Shown piece after piece: positions 1 to 8,473 of a DNA stretch of 56,108 bases. The DNA lies in NCBI RefSeq assembly GCF_009547075.1, contig NZ_WIPH01000017.1, positions 1 to 56,108 on the forward strand, read 5' to 3'. Position 1 is the first letter of the stretch, and the number at the start of each line of letters is the position of its first letter. The notes under the pieces were generated by a model. The model ran no database searches, had not been told where the DNA came from, and was given only the letters and a program-made list of their open reading frames with translations. Both the position numbers and the translations under genes were made by a program. Source of the DNA: Gluconobacter aidae. GTDB taxonomy: Bacteria > Pseudomonadota > Alphaproteobacteria > Acetobacterales > Acetobacteraceae.

Positions 1-285
1 AACCAGGCAAGATGGGTAATCCTCGTTGTAAGCTGGGGCAGGTTTCGACCGACGCCCGTCTATAGAGAGAGGAAGGCCCACGACGGAAATGGGAAATGCG
101 GTAGCCAACCCGCGGATGAGAGCATGATCAATCGTCGTCGATCGGCTCGCGGCACACCCGTCAGGTCCACTATCAGTTTTTGGTCACACCAGACACCAGT
201 CATGGTGTAGGCTTCTTGCAACTGCACTCCCCTAATGACGGTCATGAGAGCTTAGACACCTGTCCAAAAAATGGGGTCCACCTCT
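1..285. other. Left edge, no supported gene
   Basis: No convincing gene is seen here. The only open frames are short and lack a recognisable domain or ribosome binding site. The last 25 bases (about 261-285) run directly into the broken 3' end of the neighbouring IS5 transposase and look like the tip of another insertion sequence, so position 285/286 is probably a recombination or insertion breakpoint. Confidence 0.4.
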
Positions 286-995
286 GACTGTCGGAGACCT
301 GTCATAGCGTGTTGCGATCCGCCGCCAGTCCTTGAGCCTTCCGAACATGATCTCGATGCGGTTGCGTCTTTTGTATTTTCGCTTGTCGTATTTGACTGGT
401 TTTCCGCGAGATTTCTGTCCTGGAATGCAGGGCTTTATCCCTTTCTCTTCCAGGGCGTCTCTGAACCAGTCAGCATCATAACCTCGATCTCCCAGCATCC
501 ATTGTGCTGCAGGCAGACTGTCCAGCAGGGCAGCGGCACCGGTATAATCGCTGATCTGCCCTGCCGTCATGAAAAAGCTCAGCGGTCGTCCGTTCTGATC
601 GATGACCGCATGGAGCTTGGTATTCATACCGCCTTTGGTGCGATCGATCAGGCGGCCTGGATCCCCTTTTTTAGCCGCAGGCTCGAAGCCGTGCGGTGCG
701 CCTTGAGATAGGTCGCATCAATCATAATCGTCTGGGGCTCTGCCCTTCCGGCAGCCAGACCGTCCATCATCCGGGAAAAGATCCCCATGTCGCTCCAACG
801 CTTCCAACGGTTGTAGAGCGTCTTGTGGGGGCCGTATTCCCGGGGCGCATCACGCCAGCGCATCCCATTGCGGTTCACAAAAATGATCCCGCTCAACACT
901 CGGCGGTCATCAACGCGAGGTTTGCCGTGGCTCTTGGGAAAGAACGGCCGAAGACGCCCCATTTGTTCGTCCGTCAGCCAAAACAGGTCGCTCAT
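286..995 (-). pseudogene. IS427-type IS5 transposase, two frames, C-terminus truncated
   Basis: The first frame (648-995, start Met at 995) has the N-terminal domain that begins MSDLFWLTDEQ and contains the D of the DDE triad in the stretch IMIDATYLKAHRT. The second frame carries the rest of the catalytic domain, including LGDRGYDADWFRDAL and the conserved R-I-E-x-M-F-G-R-L-K-D-W segment. The frames join by a -1 shift at a run of six A followed by G on the minus strand (plus positions 666-672), a typical A-AAA-AAG slippery site in this IS group. The last 20 or so family residues are replaced by unrelated sequence, so the protein is probably inactive. The second frame shares its framework with the intact IS427-type copy at 46.4-47.3 kb. 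Confidence 0.85.
666..672 (-). promoter_or_regulatory. Slippery site for -1 frameshifting in IS5/IS427 transposase
   Basis: On the minus strand the sequence is AAAAAAG, placed so that the upstream frame reads A-AAA-AAG. The second transposase frame is the -1 frame from here. The same heptamer in the same phase occurs in the other IS427-type element at 46821-46827, which supports programmed frameshifting rather than random decay. Confidence 0.7.
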
Positions 996-1059
996 CTTCA
1001 GTCTCCTCACAGAGCCTGAATCAAAATTCCCCACAAAAATCAATGGGTCCTGAGCCTAA

Positions 1060-2464
1060 CACTACAGTTGCGCTTTTCTGAGAGTTCTGAATCTATGGGT
1101 AACCATGATTCTGAACGAGATGAATGGCACGGCCTCTGTTGAGGATGTTCTGACCCTGACGTTGGACGCGCTGAGGGACGTCAAGGCGCGGCTGCGTCCG
1201 GTGTTTGGCCAGGAGCGGATTGCGGCGTCCGCGGGACGTTTTCTGGAGACGCTGCTAGGCAACGAGCCGCGCAAGACCGGCTGGATGCGAGCGGAAGCGG
1301 CGGGTGATCCGGGGCCATGGCGCCAGCAGGCACTCCTGGGGCGGGCTCAATGGGATGCTGATGCGTTACGCGATGTCGTAAGAGCGCATGTGGTAGATCA
1401 CTTCGGTGATGCCGATGCCGTGCTGGTGGTCGACGAGACCGGATTTCTCAAGAAAGGAGCGGCTTCCTGCGGCGTGAGCCGGCAATACACCGGCTCGGCT
1501 GGCAAGATCACCAACTGCCAGATCGGCGTGTTTGCGACCTATGTCTCTGACAAGGGTCATGCCTTTCTCGATCGCGCGCTCTATCTGCCGAAAAGCTGGA
1601 CCGACAAGCCGGAACGGCTGGCGGCGGTCCATGTGCCAGAGGACGTTCGATTTGCGAGCAAGCCGTCATTGGCGACGACGATGATCGGACGAGCACTGGC
1701 CGCCGAGGTGCCGTTTTCCTGGGTCGCTGGCGACAGTGTCTATGGTGTTGGTGACCTGGAAATGGCGTTACGGGCCGCCGGCAAAGGCTATGTGCTGGGT
1801 ATCCATCAGAACCACTGGTTTCATTCGTGGCGACCAGATTTGCTTATCTCAGGGGAAGCGCGCGACATCGTAAAAGCTTTGCCTGAAGAGCTCTGGATCC
1901 AATGTTCTGCCGGTCACGGCACCAAAGGCGAACGCCTGTATGACTGGCTGTATTGCCCGATGGCCGACCTGGAAGGCCAGATCGCAGACAGCGACACGCC
2001 CGGCCTCTGGACGCGCGGATTGCTGGTAAGGCGCAATCCGGCCGATGGGGATCTCGCTTATTTCACGACTTGGTGCCCGCAGGGTACGTCGCTTGAGACA
2101 CTGGCGCGTGTGGAAGGCACACGCTGGCGGATTGAAGAATGTTTCGAGACCGCCAAGAACGAATTCGGCCTCGACCACAACGAGACCCGCTCCTGGCATG
2201 GCTGGCACCGCCATGTCTCGCTGGTCATGCTCGCCTACGCCATGATGGCCGCCGTACGCTCCAAGGCCAACACGCTCAAAAAAAGTCCGCTGACAACACG
2301 CAAAAACTTATCCGATGGTCGATCCAGGAAATCCGCCGTCTCGCCGTGAAGATCACTCAAGCCCAGATCCCGATCGCACACATCCGGCGATGGTCCCTCT
2401 TTCGACGAACCCATCAGGCAGGCGCATATCTCGCACGCATTAAAATGAAAGCGCAACTGTAGTG
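1060..2464 (+). mobile_element. Complete IS701-family insertion sequence, 1405 bp
   Basis: Both ends begin with cactacagttgcgctttt/c in inverted orientation (left 1060-1078, right about 2447-2464). The element is flanked by CTAA at 1056-1059 and again at 2465-2468. A 4-bp CTAA duplication fits the YTAR target preference known for IS701-type elements. The insertion landed right at the outer end of the IS5 element at 286-1055. Confidence 0.9.
1105..2349 (+). CDS. IS701-family DDE transposase, C-terminus out of frame
   Basis: The protein has the DDE_5 transposase layout: VLVVDETGFLKKG near residues 108-120, a second acidic motif in WVAGDSVYG near 205-213, and the glutamate region RVEGTRWRIEECFETAKNEFGL near 335-357. 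The open frame ends at 2349, but the expected C-terminal tail (LIRWSIQEIRRLAVK through the final ARIKMKAQL) continues in the -1 frame to 2462. The two join at seven consecutive A at 2278-2284. This may be a one-base loss in a homopolymer or a natural -1 frameshift; the tail stays well conserved, so any mutation is recent. Confidence 0.9.
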   Translation: MILNEMNGTASVEDVLTLTLDALRDVKARLRPVFGQERIAASAGRFLETLLGNEPRKTGWMRAEAAGDPGPWRQQALLGRAQWDADALRDVVRAHVVDHFGDADAVLVVDETGFLKKGAASCGVSRQYTGSAGKITNCQIGVFATYVSDKGHAFLDRALYLPKSWTDKPERLAAVHVPEDVRFASKPSLATTMIGRALAAEVPFSWVAGDSVYGVGDLEMALRAAGKGYVLGIHQNHWFHSWRPDLLISGEARDIVKALPEELWIQCSAGHGTKGERLYDWLYCPMADLEGQIADSDTPGLWTRGLLVRRNPADGDLAYFTTWCPQGTSLETLARVEGTRWRIEECFETAKNEFGLDHNETRSWHGWHRHVSLVMLAYAMMAAVRSKANTLKKSPLTTRKNLSDGRSRKSAVSP

Positions 2465-2547
2465 CTAACTTAAAGTGCGGTCTCCGGCTTGAAACGGAGC
2501 AGACTTCAGTATGCGGACGGCGTTTGTGAGTGCGAGCAAGAGAGCCC

Positions 2548-3456
2548 TCAGTAGAGGCTTTTCATGCGATCCCGTGATCGCATCAGCAGGGCTTTGAGGA
2601 CGATAGAGCGATCCTCATGAGGGACTGCCTCCACCATCGGGATGCACGCCTTCGCCCACTCGCGCTCACTTTCAAAAAACGAGCGTCGTGGCAGTCCCGG
2701 CAGCGCTTCATAGTCGATGCGACCATCAGGCTGACGTCCTGTCGCATCGAGGGGCATGAGAGCGTCGAGCGGCAGATACTCTGGCATTCCATCAGGTCGA
2801 GGACCAACATAAGGCGGCGGAAGCGGCTTGTCCTTGTCCGCACCATAGCGGGGGGCTTGTGTGAGCATCGTCACATGGTTAGCGATCTGGCCGATTTTAA
2901 CACGCGGCTGGGTGGTGGTCTCTAAGGAGGCAGGCTGGGACTGCGCGGTCTCGACGACCTCGGCAGGTGCCGTCGGCTGAATGCTGGCCTGATCTGGGGC
3001 CACCTTGGGTCTGCGCTGTGCCTCATACCCTGCGATCCGCTCACGGCGCTCCCTGTTAAGGCGCTCTTCGTTATCGGCCTCGGTCATGAGAGCAAGGATC
3101 TCTTCATCCGAGGGGCCGGTCGGTGCCCGTTCAGTCAAAACGACTGCGGGGGATGCGGATCCATCGCGTAACCGTCGATCGGCCTCTGCCTTCGCCGCAG
3201 TGATGCGCTCTTTGACGCGATACCATTCGACTCTCAAACCATTAGGTGTAGGAGCACGGCCTTGCTGGGTTCGCAGACCGTCGCGAGCGAGGTGCTCTGC
3301 AAGGGTTGACCACTTCAAGGCTCGCCGTCCGGTGGCTTTGAGCAACGTCTCGAAATTCTCTGTCAGCCACATCACCACATCAGAGCGTGTCTGGCGTCTG
3401 GCGCAGGTCTCCAGATAGCTGCCCGCGGTCTGACCTGAAAACACTGCTGCGCTCAT
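2548..3456 (-). CDS. Unrecognised plasmid-backbone protein, 302 aa
   Basis: The start at 3456 is chosen because AGGAG sits about 8 bases upstream on the minus strand; a GTG at 3465 is the alternative. The N-terminal 90 residues look globular and basic, with a possible winged-helix-like DNA-binding region (WLTENFETLLKATG through KWSTLAEHLARDGLRT). The middle is charged and low in complexity, rich in Ala, Pro, Glu and Arg, and the last 80 residues are again more ordered. I do not recognise a family. The gene follows four 11-bp direct repeats located about 95 bases upstream of its start and precedes the toxin-antitoxin and relaxase genes on the opposite strand, so a replication, partition or transfer-control role is possible but not shown. 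Confidence 0.7.
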   Translation of the reverse strand: MSAAVFSGQTAGSYLETCARRQTRSDVVMWLTENFETLLKATGRRALKWSTLAEHLARDGLRTQQGRAPTPNGLRVEWYRVKERITAAKAEADRRLRDGSASPAVVLTERAPTGPSDEEILALMTEADNEERLNRERRERIAGYEAQRRPKVAPDQASIQPTAPAEVVETAQSQPASLETTTQPRVKIGQIANHVTMLTQAPRYGADKDKPLPPPYVGPRPDGMPEYLPLDALMPLDATGRQPDGRIDYEALPGLPRRSFFESEREWAKACIPMVEAVPHEDRSIVLKALLMRSRDRMKSLY

Positions 3457-3550
3457 GGACCTCACTCCTGCCCCGTTCTCGCCTCTCTAACACCCTCGGT
3501 TGTGCGTAGCAAGGCCGATGCCTAACCGAAGCGTAACCGCAGCACTGACG

Positions 3551-3594
3551 TAGCATTAGTGTAGCATTAGTGTAGCATTAGTGTAGCATTAAAG
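3551..3594. repeat. Four tandem 11-bp repeats (iteron-like)
   Basis: The unit tagcattagtg occurs at 3551-3561, 3562-3572 and 3573-3583, with a diverged fourth copy, tagcattaaag, at 3584-3594. The 11-bp period is close to one helical turn, so bound proteins would line up on one face. The array lies in the intergenic region between the 302-aa gene (minus) and the Phd-like antitoxin (plus), as expected for an operator, partition site or iteron. Confidence 0.8.
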
Positions 3595-3624
3595 AAGAGG
3601 GTTTTTCTTTTTCCATATACAAAT

Positions 3625-3655
3625 GCACCCTTTCGGGTGCGGTCCCTGCGGGACC
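3625..3655. promoter_or_regulatory. Two back-to-back hairpins
   Basis: Positions 3625-3640 form gcaccc-tttc-gggtgc and 3641-3655 form ggtccc-tgc-gggacc, with no gap between them. They could terminate transcription or act in a leader RNA. The strand of action cannot be decided from sequence alone. Confidence 0.5.
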
Positions 3656-3717
3656 ATCAGGCAACCGGATCTGGGGACGCCGTTCGACGCTCTTGAGAGG
3701 GTGCTTTTCGTCGTGCT

Positions 3718-3735
3718 GTAATTGCTGTATATTAC
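3718..3735. promoter_or_regulatory. Possible antitoxin operator (GTAAT-N8-ATTAC)
   Basis: An inverted repeat of GTAAT and ATTAC separated by eight bases lies about 50 bases upstream of the Phd-like antitoxin start. Phd/YefM antitoxins repress their own promoters by binding such palindromes. The repeat is short, so the call is tentative. Confidence 0.3.
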
Positions 3736-3782
3736 GACAACAACAGCGTTGATGTATGTCCAAAGGAGCGGAGAGCCCGACA

Positions 3783-4034
3783 ATGCGTACCTTTTCAACC
3801 AGTGATCTGTCCCGGAAATCGGGAGACATTATTGCCAGCGCGCTCCAGGGACCGATCGCCATCAGCCAGCGCGGAAAGCCTCGTCTGGTGGTGTTGAGTG
3901 TCGAGCAGTACGAGGCGCTCAGACAGTCGCAGCCCGACCGCCGCGTGTCTGGAGCTACGGCCGATATGCCCGCCGATCTGGCAGAGGATGTCGCGCAGGC
4001 GATTGATGCGTTCCTGTCTCCGGACAAGCGCTAA
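3783..4034 (+). CDS. Phd/YefM-type antitoxin
   Basis: This 83-aa protein has the Phd/YefM N-terminal DNA-binding fold: FSTSDLSRKSGDIIASAL, then PIAISQRGKPRLVVLSVEQY, which is the typical 'interfering-with-hydrolysis-like' strand pattern. The start at 3783 is preferred over the upstream ATG at 3756 because GGAG/GGAGAG lies just before it. The next gene begins two bases after the stop. Known family role: the antitoxin neutralises its partner by direct binding and represses the operon. Here it would stabilise the plasmid. Confidence 0.85.
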   Translation: MRTFSTSDLSRKSGDIIASALQGPIAISQRGKPRLVVLSVEQYEALRQSQPDRRVSGATADMPADLAEDVAQAIDAFLSPDKR

Positions 4035-4036
4035 CC

Positions 4037-4450
4037 GTGAGCGCCATGTTCGAGCCCGGTACGGTTCTGCACTACCCCTATCTGTGGCACTGGCAGGATG
4101 CACAGGGCGAGACAGAGGGGCGCAAGGACCGGCCAGTCGCCGTAGCCGTGCTGTTCGTCGGCCGCGATGGTCAGGACTATGTTCTGCTGCTGCCTCTCAC
4201 CACGCAGAAGCCAGCGGAGGGACGACAGGCCATCGAGATCCCGGCAACGGAGAAGCCGCGTGCGGCGCTCGATCAGAACCGCAGTCAGTGGCTCATGCTG
4301 GATGAGTACAATCTCGATCCGGTCAAGGGCTCGTATTACCTTCGGCAGTCCGCCGTGACAGGGCAGTTCAGCAAGGCGTTCATGCGGACGGTTCTGGAGC
4401 AGTTTCGCAGCCTGTTCCCGCAGGCAAGGCGTGTGGCCCGTCATCCCTGA
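4037..4450 (+). CDS. PemK/MazF-like plasmid maintenance toxin (putative)
   Basis: This 137-aa protein starts with GTG at 4037, two bases after the Phd-like antitoxin stop; ATG at 4046 is an alternative. It has the feel of a PemK/MazF-like beta barrel: an early F-x-P-G-T-V-L-H-Y-P-Y segment, a K-D-R-P-V-A-V strand at about 30-36, and LLPLTTQKP in the middle. The pairing with a Phd-type antitoxin is the main support. Family members cleave mRNA, but I cannot confirm catalytic residues here. A Doc-type toxin is excluded because no Fic motif is present. Confidence 0.6.
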   Translation: MSAMFEPGTVLHYPYLWHWQDAQGETEGRKDRPVAVAVLFVGRDGQDYVLLLPLTTQKPAEGRQAIEIPATEKPRAALDQNRSQWLMLDEYNLDPVKGSYYLRQSAVTGQFSKAFMRTVLEQFRSLFPQARRVARHP

Positions 4451-4532
4451 CGCGTCCTGCTGACCCCCGCCGATCGCACTCACAACCCAGGATGGGAGAA
4501 TGCCTCTTTCAGTAAGAAGGAGCTGACCATCC

Positions 4533-4811
4533 GTGTCTGACGTCGAAGACTTTACGCTGCCTCACCCTCTCAAGGGGCAGAGCCAGTTTGAACTGCTTGT
4601 CATGACCCGTCTTAACCAGTTCGGGGAAATGCTTGCCCAGATCCATCAGCTGGTCAGCCCGCCTGATACGCCACAGGAGGGAGAGGGCCTGCACGAGGTC
4701 ATGGTTCGCATGGCGAACGCATTGGACCGCCAGGGCAGTGTCCTGGAGCAGCTCTGCGAACAGGTTGCGAGGCTTGAGCGCGGGAGCGGCGAGGCGGCCG
4801 AGCAGGCATGA
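4533..4811 (+). CDS. Small acidic protein upstream of the relaxase
   Basis: This 92-aa protein begins with GTG at 4533, preceded by AAGGAG about 14 bases upstream, and its stop overlaps the relaxase start by four bases (ATGA), so the two are translationally coupled. It is acidic and predicted mostly helical with a possible C-terminal coiled coil (about 55-85). I do not recognise a family. The coupling suggests a relaxosome accessory or a regulator of the relaxase. Confidence 0.7.
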   Translation: MSDVEDFTLPHPLKGQSQFELLVMTRLNQFGEMLAQIHQLVSPPDTPQEGEGLHEVMVRMANALDRQGSVLEQLCEQVARLERGSGEAAEQA

Positions 4812-7800
4812 TCACTTACCGCAAGCTTTCTGCGGCCGGGGCCGGGAAGCTCATCGTCGCCTATCTGCGCGAGCATCAGCTGGAGCCGGAAAAGGATGCC
4901 CGGTTCGAGCGGAACGGCGAGAAGAGCCAGTTTGAATCCGGTGATCGCCTGAACTCCTATTACACCGGACGCGATGCCCGCGGAAGTTGGGCCCCTGATA
5001 TGAGCGAACGGATTGCCAGTCAGCTCGGCATTGATGTGACGACGCGCCCGACCGATGAAGCCCTCGCACGTCTGTTTGAGGGCAAGCGCGCTGACACGGG
5101 GGAGAAATGGGCAGGGGCTCATGCGAACCGGGAGATTTCCGGGATTGATTTCACGGCCGCCCCGGACAAGAGCGTCACCCTTGCGGCAGAGTTTGCTTCC
5201 ACGAAAGCCGAGCAGGCCCTTATCTGGTCCGCCATCCATCAGGCGAATGACCGTGCCATGGCGTTCATCGCCAAGGAGATCGGGATTGCACGACGTGGAA
5301 AGGGGGGCGTCTCGTACAACGAAGGCGGGGATGTTGGCTGGGTCTCGTTCCGTCATTACACGGCACGACCGGTCATGAAGATCCAGGATGGCGCACAAGG
5401 CCCCACGGCGGCGGTGGAAGTTCTGGTGCCGGGGGATCCACAGGCGCATATCCATAATATCATGTTCAACGCGGTCGCCACGGAGAGCGGGCACCTCGGG
5501 TCTCTGGACAGCAAGCGCGTGACCGGGATGACGTCGCATATGTTTGGCGGATACTTCCAGGCCGAGCTTGCCTCCGAGCTTCGCAAGCTGGGTATCCGGG
5601 TGGACGTGGATGCTCGCGGTAAGGCCGTCGTTCTGAACGGCATTCCCGAAGAAGCCCGCGAGCTGTTTTCAAAGCGGAGCAAGCAGGCCGAGCGCATGGC
5701 CAAAGCCTTCGTCAAGCGGCAGGGCGGTGACTGGAAGGCCATGAGTGCCGAGCAGAAGTTCAAGATCCTGCATCAGGCCAATCTGACCTACCGGTCGAAC
5801 AAATATACCGGACGCAATGAGCGGGACATCTGGCGGGAAGAAGCCGATGAGATCGGCTGGCACCATGACACGGTCCTGACCGATGAGAAGACAGTTCTGC
5901 TGTCCCAGGCCGAGCGTTTCGAGAAGGCTTACGGGATTGCGGCCAAAATGCTGGCTGACGAATTTCGCACGGCCGCTGTCATCGACCGGGATGCCTTCCG
6001 GACGCATGCCGCGCACGGTCTCATTGCGGCTGGCATTGAAGGGATGGAGGACGTGGAGCGGGTTGCCGATATGATCCAGGAGCGTGGCATTGAGATCGAC
6101 GGTCAACTGGTCCGCTTTCTGGAGCGCGAGCAGGACGGCCGCCTCCGGGTCGCGACAAGCGCCCAGATCGCCCTCGAAAAGGACATGGCCCGTCTTGCCG
6201 GCCTGTCTGCGCGGACGCGGGACGGTGCGCTCAGTGACGAGCAGATCGCTGCAGCCGTCGCCCGGTCGGGTCTCGACTTTACGCGCGAGCCGGCCCACGG
6301 CGCCGCGCAGCTTGCGGCCATCAATGCGCTTGGTCAGGCGGGCGGTCTGGGCTTCCTGATCGGTGTCGCCGGCTCCGGTAAAACGACGCTTCTGAAGCCT
6401 CTGGTCGACGCCTGGCAGGAGGATGGTCGCACCGTCATTGGCGCGGCCATTGCCTGGCGCCAGGCCGATGCTCTGAAGGATGCGGGCATTTCCCAGACCT
6501 ACGCGATGACTCCCCTTCTGGACGGCCTGGCGCAGGGAAAGATTGTCCTCGATCGGCAGTCGGTTCTGGTCCTTGATGAAGTCAGTCAGGTCTCCCCCCG
6601 TCAGCTGCTTGAGATCCTCCAGCTTCAGCAGGAAAAGGGCTTTGCCCTTCGGGTGGTGGGCGACCGGGAACAGGCCCAGGCGATCGAGGCCGGCGACGCT
6701 GTAGAACTGCTTTTGCGGGTTATGCCCAAAGAGGCGCGTCCGGAGCTGTTGAGCACGATCCGCCAGAAGTCCGCGCGTGGTCGGCAGATCGCCAGCATGT
6801 TCCGCAGTCCTGGCCGTGATCTGAGCCAAACCGAGGACGAGCAGAAGAAAGCCGATATCGCCCGGGCGCGTGAAGCCATCGACATGAAGCGCAAGGACGG
6901 CACGATCCGACTTGTGGGCGGCGACCATGAGCAGGTCGTCGAGCAGATCGCTGACCTGTATCTTCGACGCCGCGACATGCTGACGCAGGCCGGATCGGAG
7001 CGGGGGATCACCATGTCGGCGCCGACCAACGAAGACGTCATGGATCTCAGCCGTGCCGTCCGCGACCGGCTGCGCAAGCGTGGCGAGATCGGGCAGGCGG
7101 AGATCGTCAAGGCCGCCATCGATCAGCGTGGCGTCACCTATGAGCTGCCTCTCGCTGTTGGCGACCGGGTTCGGTTGTTTGCGAAAACCAGCGTCCGGAT
7201 GGACACAGCGCATGGGCGCCGCTGGCGTGATCTGGGTTCGAACGGCGACTTCACGACCGTCAAGGGCTGGTCTGACGAGGGACTGGTTTTGCAGAATGCG
7301 AAGGGACGGGAAGGGCTCGTGCCCTGGACCCGGCTGGCCGACCCGAAGACCGGACGCGTCCGTCTGGGCTTTGGTCACGCCATGACGGTCGATGCGGCGC
7401 AGGGTGTGACGTCCGATGAGCATATCAACGCCATGCCGCGTGGATCCTCGGCCATGACAGGTTTTACCTCTTATGTTGCCGAAAGCCGGCATGTTCATCG
7501 TTGCTGGACGGCCGTGTCGGAAGGGTCTCTCCGGGAGGCCGAGACATTTTCGCGGGCTTTGGGTGATATCCGGCCGGTGACGGTCAACGATCTGTATGAC
7601 CGTCTGGCATCGGACATGGGGCGACATCCCTACAAGTCCCTGGCCGTCGATCTGGCAAAGGCCCGTCTTGCGCACGAAGAAGCCAATACGCGCTGGATCC
7701 GGCAGAACCACGTCAATGAGCGGACCCGGCAGAAGGGGCAGTCACCGGGCGGTCAGGTGCGTCGTCAGGTTGAGGAATCCCCGATCCGAGACGTGCCGCG

Positions 7801-8011
7801 CGCGCAGTGGGACGATGTCAGTCGCAAGCTGCGCAAGGCCGGCTATGCCGCTCAGGACGCCCTGAATGCAGCGCGGCGGGTTGAAGATCTGCAGGAACGT
7901 CGGAGGACGCAACAGGCTGAAGACCGGCTGCAGCGGGCTCGCGCCGCCGCACAGGCAGAAGAGCGGGAGCGCGATCGCACGCGGGTTCGTGACACAGGAC
8001 GAGGAATGTAG
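4808..8011 (+). CDS. traA: MobF-family conjugative relaxase/helicase (TraA-like)
   Basis: This 1067-aa protein would nick oriT, stay bound to the 5' end and unwind the transferred strand. The N-terminal TrwC-type relaxase domain spans about 1-300: candidate nucleophile tyrosines are Y19 and the Y51-Y52 pair, and the metal-binding histidines are H183 and the H-I-H pair at 214/216. The RecD/TraI-type helicase follows, with Walker A GVAGSGKT at 519-526 and Walker B VLVLDEVSQ near 587-595; conserved helicase motifs continue to about 900 (FGHAMTVDAAQG near 855-866). The last 100 residues are basic and helical. No type IV secretion genes lie in this window, so the plasmid may be mobilizable rather than self-transmissible. 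Confidence 0.95.
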   Translation: MITYRKLSAAGAGKLIVAYLREHQLEPEKDARFERNGEKSQFESGDRLNSYYTGRDARGSWAPDMSERIASQLGIDVTTRPTDEALARLFEGKRADTGEKWAGAHANREISGIDFTAAPDKSVTLAAEFASTKAEQALIWSAIHQANDRAMAFIAKEIGIARRGKGGVSYNEGGDVGWVSFRHYTARPVMKIQDGAQGPTAAVEVLVPGDPQAHIHNIMFNAVATESGHLGSLDSKRVTGMTSHMFGGYFQAELASELRKLGIRVDVDARGKAVVLNGIPEEARELFSKRSKQAERMAKAFVKRQGGDWKAMSAEQKFKILHQANLTYRSNKYTGRNERDIWREEADEIGWHHDTVLTDEKTVLLSQAERFEKAYGIAAKMLADEFRTAAVIDRDAFRTHAAHGLIAAGIEGMEDVERVADMIQERGIEIDGQLVRFLEREQDGRLRVATSAQIALEKDMARLAGLSARTRDGALSDEQIAAAVARSGLDFTREPAHGAAQLAAINALGQAGGLGFLIGVAGSGKTTLLKPLVDAWQEDGRTVIGAAIAWRQADALKDAGISQTYAMTPLLDGLAQGKIVLDRQSVLVLDEVSQVSPRQLLEILQLQQEKGFALRVVGDREQAQAIEAGDAVELLLRVMPKEARPELLSTIRQKSARGRQIASMFRSPGRDLSQTEDEQKKADIARAREAIDMKRKDGTIRLVGGDHEQVVEQIADLYLRRRDMLTQAGSERGITMSAPTNEDVMDLSRAVRDRLRKRGEIGQAEIVKAAIDQRGVTYELPLAVGDRVRLFAKTSVRMDTAHGRRWRDLGSNGDFTTVKGWSDEGLVLQNAKGREGLVPWTRLADPKTGRVRLGFGHAMTVDAAQGVTSDEHINAMPRGSSAMTGFTSYVAESRHVHRCWTAVSEGSLREAETFSRALGDIRPVTVNDLYDRLASDMGRHPYKSLAVDLAKARLAHEEANTRWIRQNHVNERTRQKGQSPGGQVRRQVEESPIRDVPRAQWDDVSRKLRKAGYAAQDALNAARRVEDLQERRRTQQAEDRLQRARAAAQAEERERDRTRVRDTGRGM

Positions 8012-8016
8012 GTGAA

Positions 8017-8121
8017 GAGTTCGAATAATCCTCTGGTTTTTGACCTCTCTCTATGATTCCATTTCTCCCGCGTTGATTGGGGGGGAAGATGAACCAGTCC
8101 GGTTTCTTTGATATTGGAGGC
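8017..8121 (+). mobile_element. Tip of the recurrent IS5-family element
   Basis: The sequence matches the left end of the IS5-family copies elsewhere in the window: gttcgaataatcctctgg, then the leader and the first transposase codons (M-N-Q-S-G-F-F-D-I). The match breaks off after about 100 bases, so only the tip survives, just downstream of traA. Confidence 0.75.
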
Positions 8122-8188
8122 CGGTGAGAGGATGGTCGAAAACGTATGTTAAAGGCACCTTCTTGGAGTGACTGATACCAAAAGCGTT

Positions 8189-8205
8189 GTTTCGCACTAC
8201 GAAAC
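8189..8205. promoter_or_regulatory. Palindrome GTTTCG-N5-CGAAAC, likely antitoxin operator
   Basis: A perfect 6-5-6 palindrome lies 40 bases upstream of the ribbon-helix-helix gene at 8246. Ribbon-helix-helix antitoxins bind such sites in their own promoters, so autoregulation is the simplest reading. Direct evidence is limited to symmetry and position. Confidence 0.5.
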
Positions 8206-8245
8206 GGCGCTACGATAACGACGTGCTGAATGTATGGAGTGCATT

Positions 8246-8473
8246 ATGGCATCCCCCCTTTCGATCCGTCTGGACGAGCGGTTGCGCACCGACCTGGAGC
8301 AGGAAGCAAAGGCGCGCGGTATCCCTCTGAGCCAGCTCATTCGTGATCTGCTGGAGACAGGGGCAAAGAGTGCGCGCCGAGACCGTATCCGCAGAGATAG
8401 TGCACGTGTTGCCGACTACGTCGCTGCAACGCCCTCCGCTCTAGCGCTTTTTGACGAAGCTGGCGGAACCTAA
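8246..8473 (+). CDS. Ribbon-helix-helix antitoxin
   Basis: This 75-aa protein begins at ATG 8246 (an in-frame ATG four codons upstream is possible). The first 45 residues fit a ribbon-helix-helix fold: the beta strand PLSIRLDERLR, then helix A in LEQEAKARG and helix B after the turn I-P-L-S. The rest is charged. The last 23 bases overlap the next gene, which is common for toxin-antitoxin pairs. Expected role: neutralise the partner toxin and repress the operon through the palindrome at 8189-8205. Confidence 0.8.
   Translation: MASPLSIRLDERLRTDLEQEAKARGIPLSQLIRDLLETGAKSARRDRIRRDSARVADYVAATPSALALFDEAGGT

Larger units (their letters stand above)
286..1055 (-). mobile_element. IS5-family element (IS427-type), truncated at its 3' end
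   Basis: The intact outer end lies near 1055 and carries the transposase start side. The opposite end is missing: the coding sequence stops matching the family at about 286, shortly after the conserved W-R-R-I-A-T-R-Y segment. An IS701-family element sits a few bases beyond the intact end. The element is probably dead because one terminal repeat is lost. Confidence 0.8.

Noticed and set aside
3551-3594. CRISPR array
   Set aside because: The units are 11 bp and contiguous, with no spacers and no cas genes.
5669-7711. Long minus-strand open frame of 680 codons opposite traA
   Set aside because: It is a shadow of the relaxase gene. The plus strand has clear relaxase and helicase motifs; the minus frame has none and shows no start signal.
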